Source: Helochares maculicollis (taxonomy: Eukaryota > Arthropoda > Insecta > Coleoptera > Hydrophilidae). From it: a stretch of DNA of 39,863 nucleotides. The translations under genes were made by a program, and so were the position numbers. The notes under the pieces were generated by a model, which had not been told where the DNA came from, made no database searches, and was given only the letters and a program-made list of their open reading frames with translations. Positions 1 to 10,776 of the stretch are shown here, one piece after another. The stretch spans positions 1 through 39,863 of the forward strand of contig JAWQRO010000401.1 in NCBI GenBank assembly GCA_033557835.1. Direction: 5' to 3'. Each line of letters starts with the position of its first letter. Positions within the stretch are counted from its first letter, which is position 1.

Positions 1-494
1 GCACTTCGGTGTTTCTGGTGGAATACACGCGGAGTTGTTCACTTTGAAGTGTTAAAATCTGGACAAACTGTTAATGCAGATGTCTATATTGTGAACAATT
101 GGAACGAATAAACCGGTCTTTGATTGAAAAGTATCCGGCAATTGTCAACAGGAAAGGAGTTATTCTGCAATATGACAATGCAAGACCGCACTGTGCAAAA
201 CTAACCTTAGACAAAATTAACGAATTGGGGGGGGGGTACTGCCTCACCCACCATACTCACCCGATGTTGCACCCTCGGATTACCATTTATTTAGATCACT
301 GCTACATTGTCTTAGTGGCAAAAAATTAAAAAAATTTGATGATGTCCAAAATGCTATCTCGACATATTTTACAGAAAAGTCGATTGATTTTTTACCGCTC
401 CCGCATTGATATGTATACTAGATTGCAAAAGGTTGTTGATAATGAACGTAAATATATTGTTGAAAAAAAACTTGTTAAAAATGTAGTCGTGTGA
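1..494 (+). pseudogene. Mariner transposase relic A (C-terminal half)
   Basis: Mariner transposases cut and paste their own element in the nucleus using a DDD catalytic triad. Here only the C-terminal half is in view. The second catalytic aspartate is visible in QYDNARPH (around 169-195) and the third in VAPSDYHLF (around 264-290). The end reads KVVDNERKYIVE, which fits the usual end of the family, with a short extension to a stop at 492-494. Frame changes are clear: an extra base near 88-95 brings a stop just before ERINRSL, and another near 390 in the T-run before the YRSR segment breaks the last part. A run of ten G at 227-236 replaces the codons where relatives have Gly-Trp-Glu. The copy is dead. 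The N-terminal half and the first Asp are not in the window. Confidence 0.9.
227..236 (+). repeat. Ten-base G homopolymer inside mariner relic A
   Basis: Ten consecutive G lie inside the transposase relic at the position of the conserved Gly-Trp before VLPHPP. This is either slippage expansion after the copy died or a base-calling/assembly artefact in a homopolymer. A run this long is rare in such AT-rich DNA. Confidence 0.9.
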
Positions 495-3222
495 ATTTAA
501 CTTAAGAAAACGACATTACTTTCCGGTTCCTCTAATATAATCAATACAGATAGTTCTCTTAAGAAACGTAATACGTAGTTTGCTATACGTATCCAAATTG
601 ATATTCTTATTAATACACACTTGGACCTAACTTTGAGAAGCAGTTTTGTATCTTTTGTCATAATACAATAATATGAGTTAACTTAAAATCATTATTATTT
701 CCAACTTACGTTTCTATTTCTTTAATTTTGCTGTATTTCAAGATTATTAAAGTGCCATTTCATGTGAGCGCTCTTCAGCGAGAAAACCAAAAAGCAAAAG
801 CTTTAGTCGGTTATAAATGAACCAAAGATCTTATAGGAAAATTGGATACGCACTAAGTACTTGTAATCGTGTCCCCATCGTTAGTAGCAAAACAGGAGCA
901 ACGTCTGTTCGTACAAATCAGTTTAAGGTTAGTGTCAATTAGTGTGGCTGAACGCTCTTTAGTTGAGTGTTATTGAGGAATAAAGCCGGGCAAGAGATTG
1001 ACAGGATGGTAAATTGAAAATACTTTAGTTTTTTGCATTTGTCGCCATTTCAGCCCTTCAATTAGTGCGTTGAAGAATTAAATCAATTCGCCGATAAGAT
1101 TTTATATTGTAAATCTAGTGGATAATGAGGCTTCGATGTTAATAAATAAATAACATGGATGCGAAGATAATTATATCCATATGATAGGCATTGTTTTAGA
1201 GTAAAATTGTATTCATTTATCTGCAAACATTTGCGAACAGCTTTAAAATCAAACAAATTGGTTTATCAGTTTCAGGCCCAACTGATTAAAATATGCAGAA
1301 AGAAAACATATTAATGAATAGATTTTTTTATTGTAAAAAAATACTGACACGTCAACACTAAATGGCTTGTAAGGAAAGAATAAATTGACAGATTGAAATG
1401 AAATTGCACATACCTTCATATAAAGAGTGTACCAACAAATCTAATATAATTCCAACTTTTTTGTCAGTGTCTAAATATTACAACTATTGGAAACATTTGT
1501 ATTTACATGCTTTGTTATTTGATGCAAATTAATGATTTAAATTACTTATCTCATGAGCGGAAAGTTAAATTTGTGTCTGTGCTTTCTAAGTATCTTTCCT
1601 CCGTCTTTAAAACCTCTGTAATATTTAATCTTACATGTATTTGTATTGAAAACATTTCCGTTTCACCAATGAGCGTATTTACTTCCATCATTTACTTGAA
1701 ATTGGTTAAAACGCAAATATTAAATGGAGATTACCAACAGCGTGGTGTGTCACAACGACAAGGGAGGCTTTCTAATCCCAGCTGTATAGGACGTATTTTA
1801 TTGAAACAACATACCATGAATAAAATATCCTCTAATTACTTTCTAAATTAATTACATCGCAGACAAAGAGATATTTGAGCCTATTTATAGTGTAAAATCC
1901 AGTCAAGAATGCAAATCCCTACAGGAAATTTTATTGTGTACATATATACATTATATTTTTGGTTGGTAATATTCATCCGTTAATGTTGAAATTATTTCAG
2001 CATAAAGGCTCAACGTCAATAACATGCTGCGGGCAAGCGCACCGTAATCAATGTGTGCGATTACAAAGTTATGCAAAATACCGTTCCATTAAATTATTGT
2101 CTACACAATTTAGGGTAGGTACTCACCCGCTCATTTTCCAAATCTACAGCAGTAATTACTAATCGTTTCATGCAGGCTTTCTATTCCGAATTGAATCGTT
2201 TATATGTACGAACGTACATTAAATGGACTTGCATTAAGTACTTAAGTTTTAGTAGTATTTTAGGGTATTAGCAAGGAAATATTTTGATGTGTAGTGCTCT
2301 CTGTTTTTAATGAAAATGTAACGTATTTATGGTTAAGTGAACGTTGAAAATAATTTGTGCTTTTTTGGTGTTTCTATGTACGCAAAAAGCTATTTCATTT
2401 GTAAATGTATTAAAAAAAAGCAGCAAATTTCAATAAGTGTAAGACCTACAGAATTGATTAAAAATTTACAGCACGAGAAATCTACTGCAGGGCTTATATT
2501 ACTATTATTTTCAAAAAGTAACTAGAGAAACTCAAGAAATGAAAAATTGCAACTTTAAAGAAGACTGTGCATGTTTCAAATGATGAGACGCGTAAATATT
2601 TATTCGTCTAAATTGCAAAAGACAAATTACTGTATTTTTATATGAAATAGGACGACTTTGAAGACTAAGTGATATAAGTATACCTTTGCGTGAATTGCAG
2701 GTACATAATAAACAAGCAATTCGTTGAAGATTAACGCCAAGAAATATTAACGGAGTCGAGTGAAATATATGACTCTTTAAGTTGTTATTTTTATTGTTGG
2801 AAAATTTATGGTATTGTAAGACGCAAGCGTGAAATTTTCGCAATGTGTACTGGAATTACGATCGCCAGATGCAGTTGACTGGAAGTGAATTATGAAAAAA
2901 TGATTAAATCTATCGGTTCGAGGGGTGGAATCGAGAAATCACATCCTAAAGTCTATTTTATGAATAGTGGCGTGGCGCTAGATCGTTACGTTGCTCCTGG
3001 TAATGCAAGGGGAGGAGAACTAGTCACTTATTTTATTATACTCCGCTATAACAAGGGATGTAGGATTACATTAATTTAGTTGCGGCAAGTTTTTATTATT
3101 TTTCCTCGTCACTTCTTCGTTGGTTTTAGGGCAGTGAAAAACTGAAGTACGCCCTATTCAGGCAAATTGTTTTTAGTTAGCAAGTTAAATTCATTTATGT
3201 GTGAGTTTCCGCGAAAACTGCG

Positions 3223-3234
3223 ATGCATTATGCA
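3223..3234. promoter_or_regulatory. POU/homeodomain-like 12-mer ATGCATTATGCA
   Basis: The 12-mer ATGCATTATGCA is followed by a TTACGG extension. It resembles paired POU half-sites (ATGCAT plus ATGCA). The identical 12-mer occurs at 12263-12274, also in a locally less AT-rich patch. Binding is inferred only from motif shape, and chance occurrence in AT-rich DNA is possible. Confidence 0.15.
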
Positions 3235-3259
3235 TTACGGTATTTACGAAAAACAGTCT

Positions 3260-3287
3260 GGGAGGGCGGAGGGTGGAGGGTGGAGGG
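3260..3287 (+). other. G-rich repeat, potential G-quadruplex
   Basis: A 28-base block on the plus strand contains five GGG tracts separated by loops of 1 to 4 bases, built largely from the heptamer GGGTGGA. This fits the usual G3+N1-7 pattern for an intramolecular G-quadruplex. It is the only such match I found in the window and stands out sharply from the AT-rich surroundings. Whether it is a short minisatellite or a functional site cannot be told from sequence alone. Confidence 0.7.
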
Positions 3288-5427
3288 TTTGAATTGAATG
3301 TAATAAAATAACAGTAAGCCGGGTGAAATGCATAATTTACAATTTTTTAGTACAGTCAATTTATTTAACTAGATCAACAACATTTTAAATATTTTGTTTT
3401 TAATTTGCTATTTATTTACAAAATGCATCGATTTAAAACTAATTTATTTCATTAAATGTACTGAATAGATGCATTTTGGTTGGGTTTAGATTTGAATTCG
3501 AAAATCCAATAGTTGCTTGTCGCATAGTCCTAGACTATGAAAAAAAAAACGGTAACTCAAGCAATGACAAAATTAGGAGATGTAACGCGTAAGGTAATAA
3601 GGAACAAAATAAAAATATAGTGATAGATCAAAAAGAATCGAGTAACTAGAAAACGAATAAAGAATGACCTACAAAACAATGCGGAGCGATAAAGTAACGA
3701 GAAGAGATGTTAAAAAACAATGACTGAGAGTAGAGGCTGCGGTGGCGGTAACGCTCAGCTGGTAGATTAGTAAGATGGTTATTATTCATAAAAAGTATAT
3801 TAACAAGAGTTTCGTTTGGAGAATTTACGTTCTGCACCTTGCATATCAAGCATCGCGAATTACGGCGAAATATGTATAAAGATGTCCAGCGACCACGAAC
3901 ACGAATACAAGGCCGGAAGAATTGCACAGCGAGCGGTCTCCTTGTGAAGAATTGTCTGCTGGCGCAAATTTATAATGCAGAGGCAATTAAAGTGAAAAAT
4001 GTTTTAGCATAAAAATAATATAAATCGTATTTCTGAACCAGTGGGTCTGCAAGAACCACACTACATACTCCTTATGCAAATTATCGTAAATTTAAACTGC
4101 GGTGTAAATTTGAAATAAATTGTCTCTTCACTATTTTACTTTTATTAATGCAGTCGTTTTGACTTATTTGCTTTTCTAAGTAAACTGTTTAATTATGATA
4201 CAAATATGAAAATTACACTTTTACACGTTAAGAACTCACCTCAACATTGTTAATTTTCACAGGTTGGTTTGTACTATTTCAGTTTCTATCAGTCCTCCAA
4301 TTGTAACAATTATCCTACGAAAGCAAACACTTTCAAAATAATAAAATGTAGTCAAGTATTATTATTACTTTGCTTCATGAGTACCACTTTCGATTTTTGA
4401 TACCTTATCTAGGCAAAACTAATAAAATGCATGCATGAGGATATTTTCAAAATGATTTATTTACTCATTTTACACAAACTTTTATGGTTAGGTTTTTCGC
4501 TCTCTAAATTATTTTGTAACGCAAAACGACAATCATTAACATTATCAACAGATTTCTGTAATTAATCGCAATGCTTTATGAATTATGTAATAGTTAATGA
4601 CTGTCGGTATTTACCGATTAAAAAAAGTGGTGCGTGTATTATGAAGCAATTCTGTTCTAAGTATATTGTTTTTAATGCAGCATGGTGTATATATATGTAT
4701 ATAAAAATAAAATATTTAAAAGCTCGTATTGTAGTTGCGTGTAAAAGTGGAGGTGTACGATTTCCAGCATGGCCTCATGTAACCCCGCCCTTCACAATAA
4801 ACAAAGCACGAACAGTCTTCTCTACACAATAGAACCCCTTTCAAGTTTAGGAGTGTGTACAGACTGCAATATTGCACTTTATTTTAATAGATGAGATTCA
4901 TATACTCTTTAATAACTCAAAGTATAAGGCTGTGAAATTTTTCTAAGCGGTTTTCATATCACTTTTCGAAATTCTCTCACTTCCTTTAATAGCTTTAAGT
5001 ATCTGGGAATTAATATGAAAACAGCCATTTTCTCAGTTTTTTAATATCTACAAATTTGTCTCTACCCAGCTATCCAAATCGTAAATACCTTTTATTTGTA
5101 ACGTCAATGATCAAACACCTGACCAATTATACATTTCCCTCCAACTCATATCATGTTTCTGCAGAGTGACATTTTTCGTAAAATTGAACTTCTATGTTCA
5201 AAATTTACAATAGACAAAATTTTACGGGAATTGTAAGTAATTCAATTAAACTGTGCGATACCCTGCAGCTCGTCTAAAATGTGGGTTAAAATAAGAACAA
5301 CGAGAGAATTTTAAAAAACCTTCAAGTCTTCAGCCTTCATCTAGCTCCCAGGCTAATAATGTTTTGAAGCGGCTCATTTGAAATAATACACCGTCATCAG
5401 AATAAAGCAATACGACTTAGGTTGTAC

Positions 5428-5823
5428 TTAAAACGTGAAAGGAAAAATAATATAAAGTGAATTAATTAAATATGCAGAGAGAATTTTTCTGGAAAGATTC
5501 ATTAAAATAAATTGGCTAAATTTATATAAAGACACGTCTGCTTTACAGCTCGTATTTATCTTTTGTAAATTTTTAATGATACTAAAAATACTATTCAACG
5601 AAGTATTTCCTTTTATAAATAAATAGAAATAGCGAACAGTTTTGGCCAGACGATTTAAAACTTTATTGCAGCCAAATTTTACGAAAGCTTCACTTATTTT
5701 ATAGACACAAGCCTCTGCGATACGTCTAGCTTTTGCTATTGTTCTTGGCCCCAGCCAATCTCCTGCTTCATATCGCAAAAATGGCGGCACCACTTGAAAT
5801 CTGCAATGAATACACAAGTACAT
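5428..5823 (-). other. Unassigned open frame, possible degenerate exon
   Basis: This 131-codon minus-strand frame is the longest in the window. Its first third (5700-5820) is less AT-rich than the surroundings and reads like protein, with RYEAGDWLGPRTIAKARRIAE among its residues, whereas the last two thirds become the lysine, isoleucine and leucine mixture typical of AT-rich chance frames. On the minus strand a polypyrimidine-poor ttcattgcag acceptor-like site ends at 5801, so an exon starting near 5800 is conceivable. No convincing consensus donor follows. I do not recognise a family. A chance frame is the more likely reading. Confidence 0.12.
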
Positions 5824-7853
5824 AGCATAAAAGAAGGGTTACTTCTAAAGAGAAACTCCATGAAAAAGAACTGAATAGAAATATTTTTTGCACCAAGGCT
5901 CAACTTGCCTTAAAATAAATACATACTGCTTATCCTTCAAACCAAAATCTTTTGTTATCCGAGTCTGATCCGAAAACTTGCATAATACTCTTTATCGGGG
6001 CGTTACACCGTTTGCAACAAAAGAAGAAAAAATAATTTAATTCCACCTCGAAAAATGCCATTCAAAAGGAAATAAAACAAGAGACAAAGAAATTTTCTGC
6101 TAAACTTGAGGAAACCTTAGTCCGTGAAAAGTTTCCGCGCGTTTCTTTATTTGGCATTCGAAAGTTTGGGGGGGATTTAATTCCGTTATATAAAAATGTG
6201 CCGTTGCGACGGTTAATTGTGCTCTCTTCCCTTTTCTAGGATGTGTAATTTACTTTATTTTTTATCTCCAAGTAAATAATGGTCTTTACTAAATTAATCG
6301 GATAAACCCTTTTAAAAACTTTAAGCGTTATACCCATTTTTCTTGAAAAATATTCATCACAATTAGTCCTCTTTCCCTGTCACAACTTTTATATTAATAT
6401 ATTTTTTATCTTGGACCTAATTGCCTAGATGGTTTAATTTGTCAATCATTTATGAATCTCTTAAAGTTTTAAACGATGGAATTAAGACAATGTAATTGCG
6501 AAGATTATTTTTGAAGTATTTTTCTTGGTAATTGTTATTTTGAATGACAGAAAATATTTGTAACATGAGAATTTTCATTTAAGTTATTTAAGCCTTTCTA
6601 CAATAGTACATTAATCATCTGCAATATACCAGAGCATATATAGAACAAGCCTGTTTTTGATGAATGTGTATTATAGACATATTTCATAAATTAGAAATGG
6701 TTAATTAGATTTTAAATTAGTTAACATTGTAAATCCATAATAAACAGTGACTTTTACTTTGAAGAAAATAAAAATTTAGAAAATTGTTACGCAACGAATA
6801 ATCTTATTTATAATAACCACCAAATTATTTTTACTTTTAGCATAATAATAAAATCAACGAGACACAAATACAATATTATGTAAGCAAATAGGTAACCCTG
6901 ACGCTCTACGACTGTTTAATCTGCGTAAATTTTTATTTGCTTACTTAAAGGACCAAGAAAAAATTTTGGCTAAAAATGTTTTGTAATTTAAAAATATCAT
7001 GTATATTTTTTCATTTACAATCAAAATGGGTACTCGAGAGCCGTTTAATTACAAAAATTCATTTTAGTCGTTTAGAAGACATCTGGTTAACGTAAGCAAA
7101 GTAGGAAGAACATGCAGTAGTAATGTTTTTTCCTTTTAGAATATTTTCATGAAAATCCAGCTTAATTCTCGCGCTTGTAAGACTATGTACCTATGTAATT
7201 TAAAATTTATGCCGAGAGTAGAGGCGCATATTTTCAGTAAACAACAATAAATTAGTTAGACCTCGCACATGGTAACAAGGGTGAAACTATTAGGAACACA
7301 AATTTAATTACGTGAACTAAAGTTTCTTCCGGCAATGTAAATTTTACCCATGACTTTCATACTAATTAAAACCGTTTTTCCTTTTTGTCCTTGATACTTT
7401 CTCTTTTAGCTTCGATATTTCGCTGAGAATATCAGAATAAACAGTTGTCGTGTATTTTGTTTAAAATTTTGTCATCGTTAAAGGAATAGACGGGACGATA
7501 AAAGTATCAAAAATGCAATTGCTCACTGCTTCGCTTGTGTGGACTTTATTATTAATAGATCTTCTCAATATGAAATATTAGATGTTCTGTTTTGAAAAGT
7601 TGATTTGAATCTCATTGTATTCATATGAACGTTAATTGGTGAGACATACGAGGTGTGTTCAATAAGTATCGCGAATGTTGAATTTTCGCGGGTTACATAT
7701 ATTCGAATTTCGATTTTGGTGTAGCGTTATGTTGGTACTCATGTCTCTCACTTATACCGACAAGTTCGGCCATTTTGAATGTGCAGTTAATTGTTGACAG
7801 CTGCTTTGCTTGCACGTAATTTGGCTCGTCTTCGATTTTTACCTATTCAAAAA

Positions 7854-8882
7854 ATGGATCAGAGAACCTGTATCAAATTTTGTGTTAAAAACGAAATTAA
7901 GTGCGCCGATGCATTCTGAATGTTGACTGTGGCATACAGAGAAGCTACCTTGGAATGAAGCAACGTTTATTGGCGGTACAAACTGTTCTCAGAAGGCCGA
8001 GAAGATGTGAACGAGCACTTCAACAACAGACGAAAAAATTGAAGTGAAGAAAATGGTATTGGCCACTCGTCGAATCACCGTTAGAGAAGTTGCTGAGGAC
8101 ATAGACATACCTAGATTGGCTCATGCCATTTGATTTGGGCATGAGACATGAGGCATGAGCCGCGAAATTAGTACGAAAATAGCTCAATTTCGACCAAAAA
8201 CAGCTTCGCATGAAAATTGCTAATGAGCTATTGGACTCTGTCCGCGTCGACCCAAATTTGTTGCAGAAGGTCATAACTGGTCACGAATCGTGGGTTTACG
8301 GTTCTGACGTGGAAACTAAAGCTTAGCATCTTAATGGAAGCTGCCGCACGAACCAAGACCGAAAAAAGCGCGCCAAGGTCGGTCGACTGTGAAAGTTTTG
8401 CTTACCGTTTTCTTCGATTACAGGGGCGTGGTGCATCGTGAGTTCTTGCCACAAGGTAGAACGGTTAATAAAGAATATTATCTGCAAGTTATGCGCAATT
8501 TGCATGAAGCAATCCGCCAGAAACGCCCGGATTTGTGGAAGAACAAAAATTAGCTTTTGCACTACGATAACGCCCCTGCTTACACATCATTGCTTGTGCG
8601 CGACTTTTTGGCCAAAAACAACACACTAATGATGCCGCAACCACCATATTTCCCAGATCTGGCTCCCTGTAACTTTTCTTGTTCCCGAAACTAAAGAGGC
8701 CCATGAAAGGACGACGCTACGCTAATATTGACGAGATAAAGATGGTATCGAAGGAGGAGCTGAACAAGATAAAGGAAAATGATTTTTTTAAGTGCTTCGA
8801 AGATTGGAAAACACGTTGGCACAAGTGTATAATTTCTCACGGGGATTACTTTGAAGGGGACAAAAAAGATATTCATGAATAA
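7854..8882 (+). pseudogene. Mariner transposase relic B
   Basis: The start is the ATG at 7854, followed by DQRTCIKFCVKNEIKCADAF, the N-terminal helix-turn-helix start of this transposase group. A TGA stop then replaces what is probably CGA (Arg), a typical CpG decay change. Further stops and frameshifts follow. Recognisable blocks in order are EGREDVN, RRITVREVAED, LLQKVITGHESWVYG, RGVVHREFLPQGRTVNKEYY, LHYDNAPAYTSLL, PDLAPCNF, LKRPMKGRRYA and HGDYFEGDK just before the stop at 8880-8882. Two of the three catalytic aspartates are gone: the usual GDES reads GHES, and the usual APCDF reads APCNF. Only the Asp of HYDNAP remains. Part of the linker near 8010 and residues near 8130 are deleted or rearranged. 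Confidence 0.93.
8118..8161 (+). repeat. 10-bp inverted repeat inside mariner relic B
   Basis: GGCTCATGCC at 8118-8127 is mirrored by GGCATGAGCC at 8152-8161. A third partial copy, GGCATGAG, lies between them at about 8138-8145. The segment sits where the transposase should read through GMRR and AAKF, and the right arm contains extra bases relative to a normal coding run. A templated insertion copied from the nearby sequence is the simplest reading. Confidence 0.8.
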
Positions 8883-8926
8883 ATAAATAATTTTTTAAAA
8901 AACACAAAATTCGCGTACACCTCGTA

Positions 8927-9961
8927 CAACTTATCAAAATTTTTAAAACAAAATAATATTTATATGTTATCAAATGAAATCCTGCATAACGACTTTTCTT
9001 CTTACTTCATGTAAATATTCATTTTTATCCCTTAACTTAAATATTTTGCTTCATTACTTGTGAAAGATTTGGCCTTCTGGTAATTGAATTTTTGAAGAAT
9101 GGTAAAATAAGGGGCCTCACAATTTTGAACAAAGATTATATTAGCATTCAATTCCAATTTTTACTCCTTCTAAATTTTCTTCCTTGTTCGTTGCTTAAAC
9201 AATGAAGGCAATGTTCATCGCTTCTTTTGGTTCAGTGATTTGTAATGAACGTTAGTTTGTCAATCAATTAATGAGCTAATGAGATATTATATAGTTTATA
9301 TTAATAGAAAATAAATTTGTGTCTACTCACACTTATGATAAATAAACAACAAACATTAGTTAATTACATAAATAAATAAAGCTGGATAGACTAGCAAAGT
9401 AGAAACAAAATATACAAACTATTTGATACTTACAGTGTATAAAAACCTAATATGTGACATTTTAGTAAAACTCGCAGCAAATGTTTCTTTCGGTAGCGCA
9501 TGTCACTCACAACGTTTCTACTTTCTACATAAATACGACAAGTTTAACGCGTTTGCATAGATCGTGAAAAGCATGCACTCTGTTGGTACGCAAATAGAAA
9601 ATAGTCAAAGGCGTTGACCATTAAAATCCCATTTGGACCGCTGAACGCTCGTGTAAATTAAATTGCTACAAGTACACAAAACACTTGCGAATCGATCGGC
9701 AGCATTTAGCATTCCCGTTGTGACATTTAATCCACCCGTGCATAAAGTATAGTGGCCATTAGTTGATCGTTGCGTTAGTGGATGCTTTCACCAACGTCAG
9801 TCATCAAAGGGCATCATCCCAGTCATCGATCCGGTAGATTTGCCAAGTATGACATGGGACTCTAATTCGATATTCACACTATTTGGGAGGAGTAAATATT
9901 TAATCCGTGTAGAAATACTGGTGTGAAATAGTGTTCCGGACTATAGCGACGTGACAGCTTT
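8927..9961. other. Non-coding stretch between mariner copies B and C
   Basis: No gene is seen. The first 600 bases are AT-rich. From about 9600 to 9960 the composition becomes more balanced, with several CG dinucleotides and no long frame. That sub-region could be conserved non-coding DNA or an unrecognised old repeat. Confidence 0.5.
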
Positions 9962-10776
9962 CCAGCACAAGCCTAAAAGCTAATGGAACAACAGTTAATT
10001 TTTAATTTCAATTTTATTGAAATGTGCGACGACTGTGAAAGTAGGAGGACATATGAAAAATTGTAATGTAGTATAGCTTTAGTTCTCAGCGTTACCCACG
10101 GTTTCTTTCGTTTGGGATTCCCAAAATATATCCATTTTTCATCGCCAGTTACAACCCGATGCAAAAACATTTTTTTGTGACGTAAATGCAGCATTTCGCA
10201 CACAGTTTTTCGTCTTTCTATCTGTCGTTAGTTCAGTTTGTGTGGAACCCATTTTCCAACCTTTTGAATCTTGCCCATGGGTCTCAGCCGATCGGAAATG
10301 GCTTGCCAAGTAACATTCAACTGCTCCACCATCATTTGTTGTATCTGTGTATCGTCTTCGTCCAATAATGCTTGGAATTCGCCATCTTCAACTTGTTTTG
10401 GTCGAGTTTCACGTTGTTTGTAAATAAAATTGAAATCGCTACTTTGGAACGTTGAAACCAGTGTTCATAAGTCTTGACAGTTGGAGCAATATCGCCGTAA
10501 GTCTCTACAAGAACTCAATAAATTTCCGATGCCTGCTTCTTTTGATTAAACAAGAAAATCATTACATGCCGCAAATGCCCTTTACTTGGTTCAAAATTCG
10601 ACATGTTTAACGCGGAAAAGAAATATGCTACTATCTAGTAAACATCCAAACGAATATAACGTCTTGTAGTGGGCAGTCTTACCAAAAAAATGGCAGTTTG
10701 GGTTCGAAAGGTTACTTTAAAAGATTTCATGCAAATCTCTTGATAACAAAACGACATTTTAAAGTTGCGAACCTAG
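9962..10776 (-). mobile_element. Mariner copy C, internally deleted (about 815 bp)
   Basis: This belongs to the same family as copy F. The 5' end of the element is at the right: read inward from 10776 it begins CTAGGTTCGCAACTTTAAAA followed by TGTCGTTTTGTT, matching the terminal repeats of F, and TA lies at 10777-10778. At the left, CCAGCACAAGCCTAAAAG (from 9962) is a worn match to the same repeat; the expected TA there reads TT. The transposase frame loses similarity near 10094, about 80 bases before a short tail that matches the family's last codons, so the second half of the gene is deleted. The left boundary is less certain than the right. Confidence 0.75.
10014..10604 (-). pseudogene. 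Mariner transposase relic C (N-terminal half)
   Basis: The start codon at 10604 opens MSNFEPSKGHLRHVMIFLFN, the N-terminal helix-turn-helix region shared with copy F. Stops follow (for example after ASEIY), and frames switch before the block MCEMLHLRHKKMFLHRVVTG, which leads into GDEKWIYF with the first catalytic Asp at 10141-10143. Similarity stops soon after PKRKKPWV (about 10094). The region with the second and third aspartates is absent. A plausible rejoined end is the TTTCAATAA at 10014-10022 (minus strand), the same last codons (Phe-Gln-stop) as copy F. It is therefore an internal-deletion derivative that also carries point damage. Confidence 0.88.

Larger units (their letters stand above)
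1..535 (+). mobile_element. Mariner copy A, 3' part only (cut by window edge)
   Basis: This is the 3' portion of a DD34D mariner element; the 5' part lies outside the window. The transposase relic ends at 494 and is followed by about 40 bp of 3' UTR. The 3' terminal repeat, read inward on the minus strand from 535, starts TTAGAGGAACCGGAAAGTAA and continues TGTCGTTTT. The dinucleotide TA at 536-537 follows directly, as expected for mariner, which duplicates TA on insertion. The core CGGAAAGTAATnTCGTTTT is also in the terminal repeat of copy G at the other end of the window, and the ten bases before that core are the same length in both, which supports the boundary. The two copies probably belong to related families. 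Confidence 0.85.
536..7646. other. AT-rich non-coding stretch, about 7.1 kb
   Basis: No gene is recognisable here. Reading frames are short, lysine/asparagine/phenylalanine-rich and without family motifs. Patches of more balanced composition occur around 2880-3080, 3730-3960 and 5680-5820; each holds an open frame that I could not assign. A seven-base G run lies at 6168-6174. The G-rich block at 3260-3287 and the 12-mer at 3223-3234 are listed separately. It may be intron or intergenic DNA. Confidence 0.6.
7649..8924 (+). mobile_element. Mariner copy B, full length (1276 bp) with TA target duplication
   Basis: The element begins CGAGGTGTGTTCAATAAGTA at 7649 and ends with an inverted copy at 8924, flanked by TA at 7647-7648 and TA at 8925-8926. 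Read inward, the 3' repeat is CGAGGTGTACGCGAATTTTG. Compared with the 5' repeat (CGAGGTGT, then 13-14 bases, then CGCGAA), the 3' repeat lacks the middle block, so the two ends are now unequal. One transposase relic (7854-8882) fills most of the element. The protein is of the type that automatic annotation of arthropod genomes often labels GVQW3/FLJ37770-like. Confidence 0.93.

Noticed and set aside
1507..1851. 114-codon plus-strand frame
   Set aside because: Composition follows the AT bias and no motif is present.
2900..2940. GGTTCGAGG-like segment as a tRNA B box
   Set aside because: No matching A box or cloverleaf stems at tRNA spacing. The other GTTCGA and GTTCAA occurrences I noticed gave no tRNA either.
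2885..3079. 64-codon frame containing SRGGIEKSHPKVYFMNSG
   Set aside because: Composition is protein-like but short, unassigned and without exon signals.
8323..8704. Overlapping minus-strand frames of 71-79 codons
   Set aside because: They are antisense to transposase relic B.
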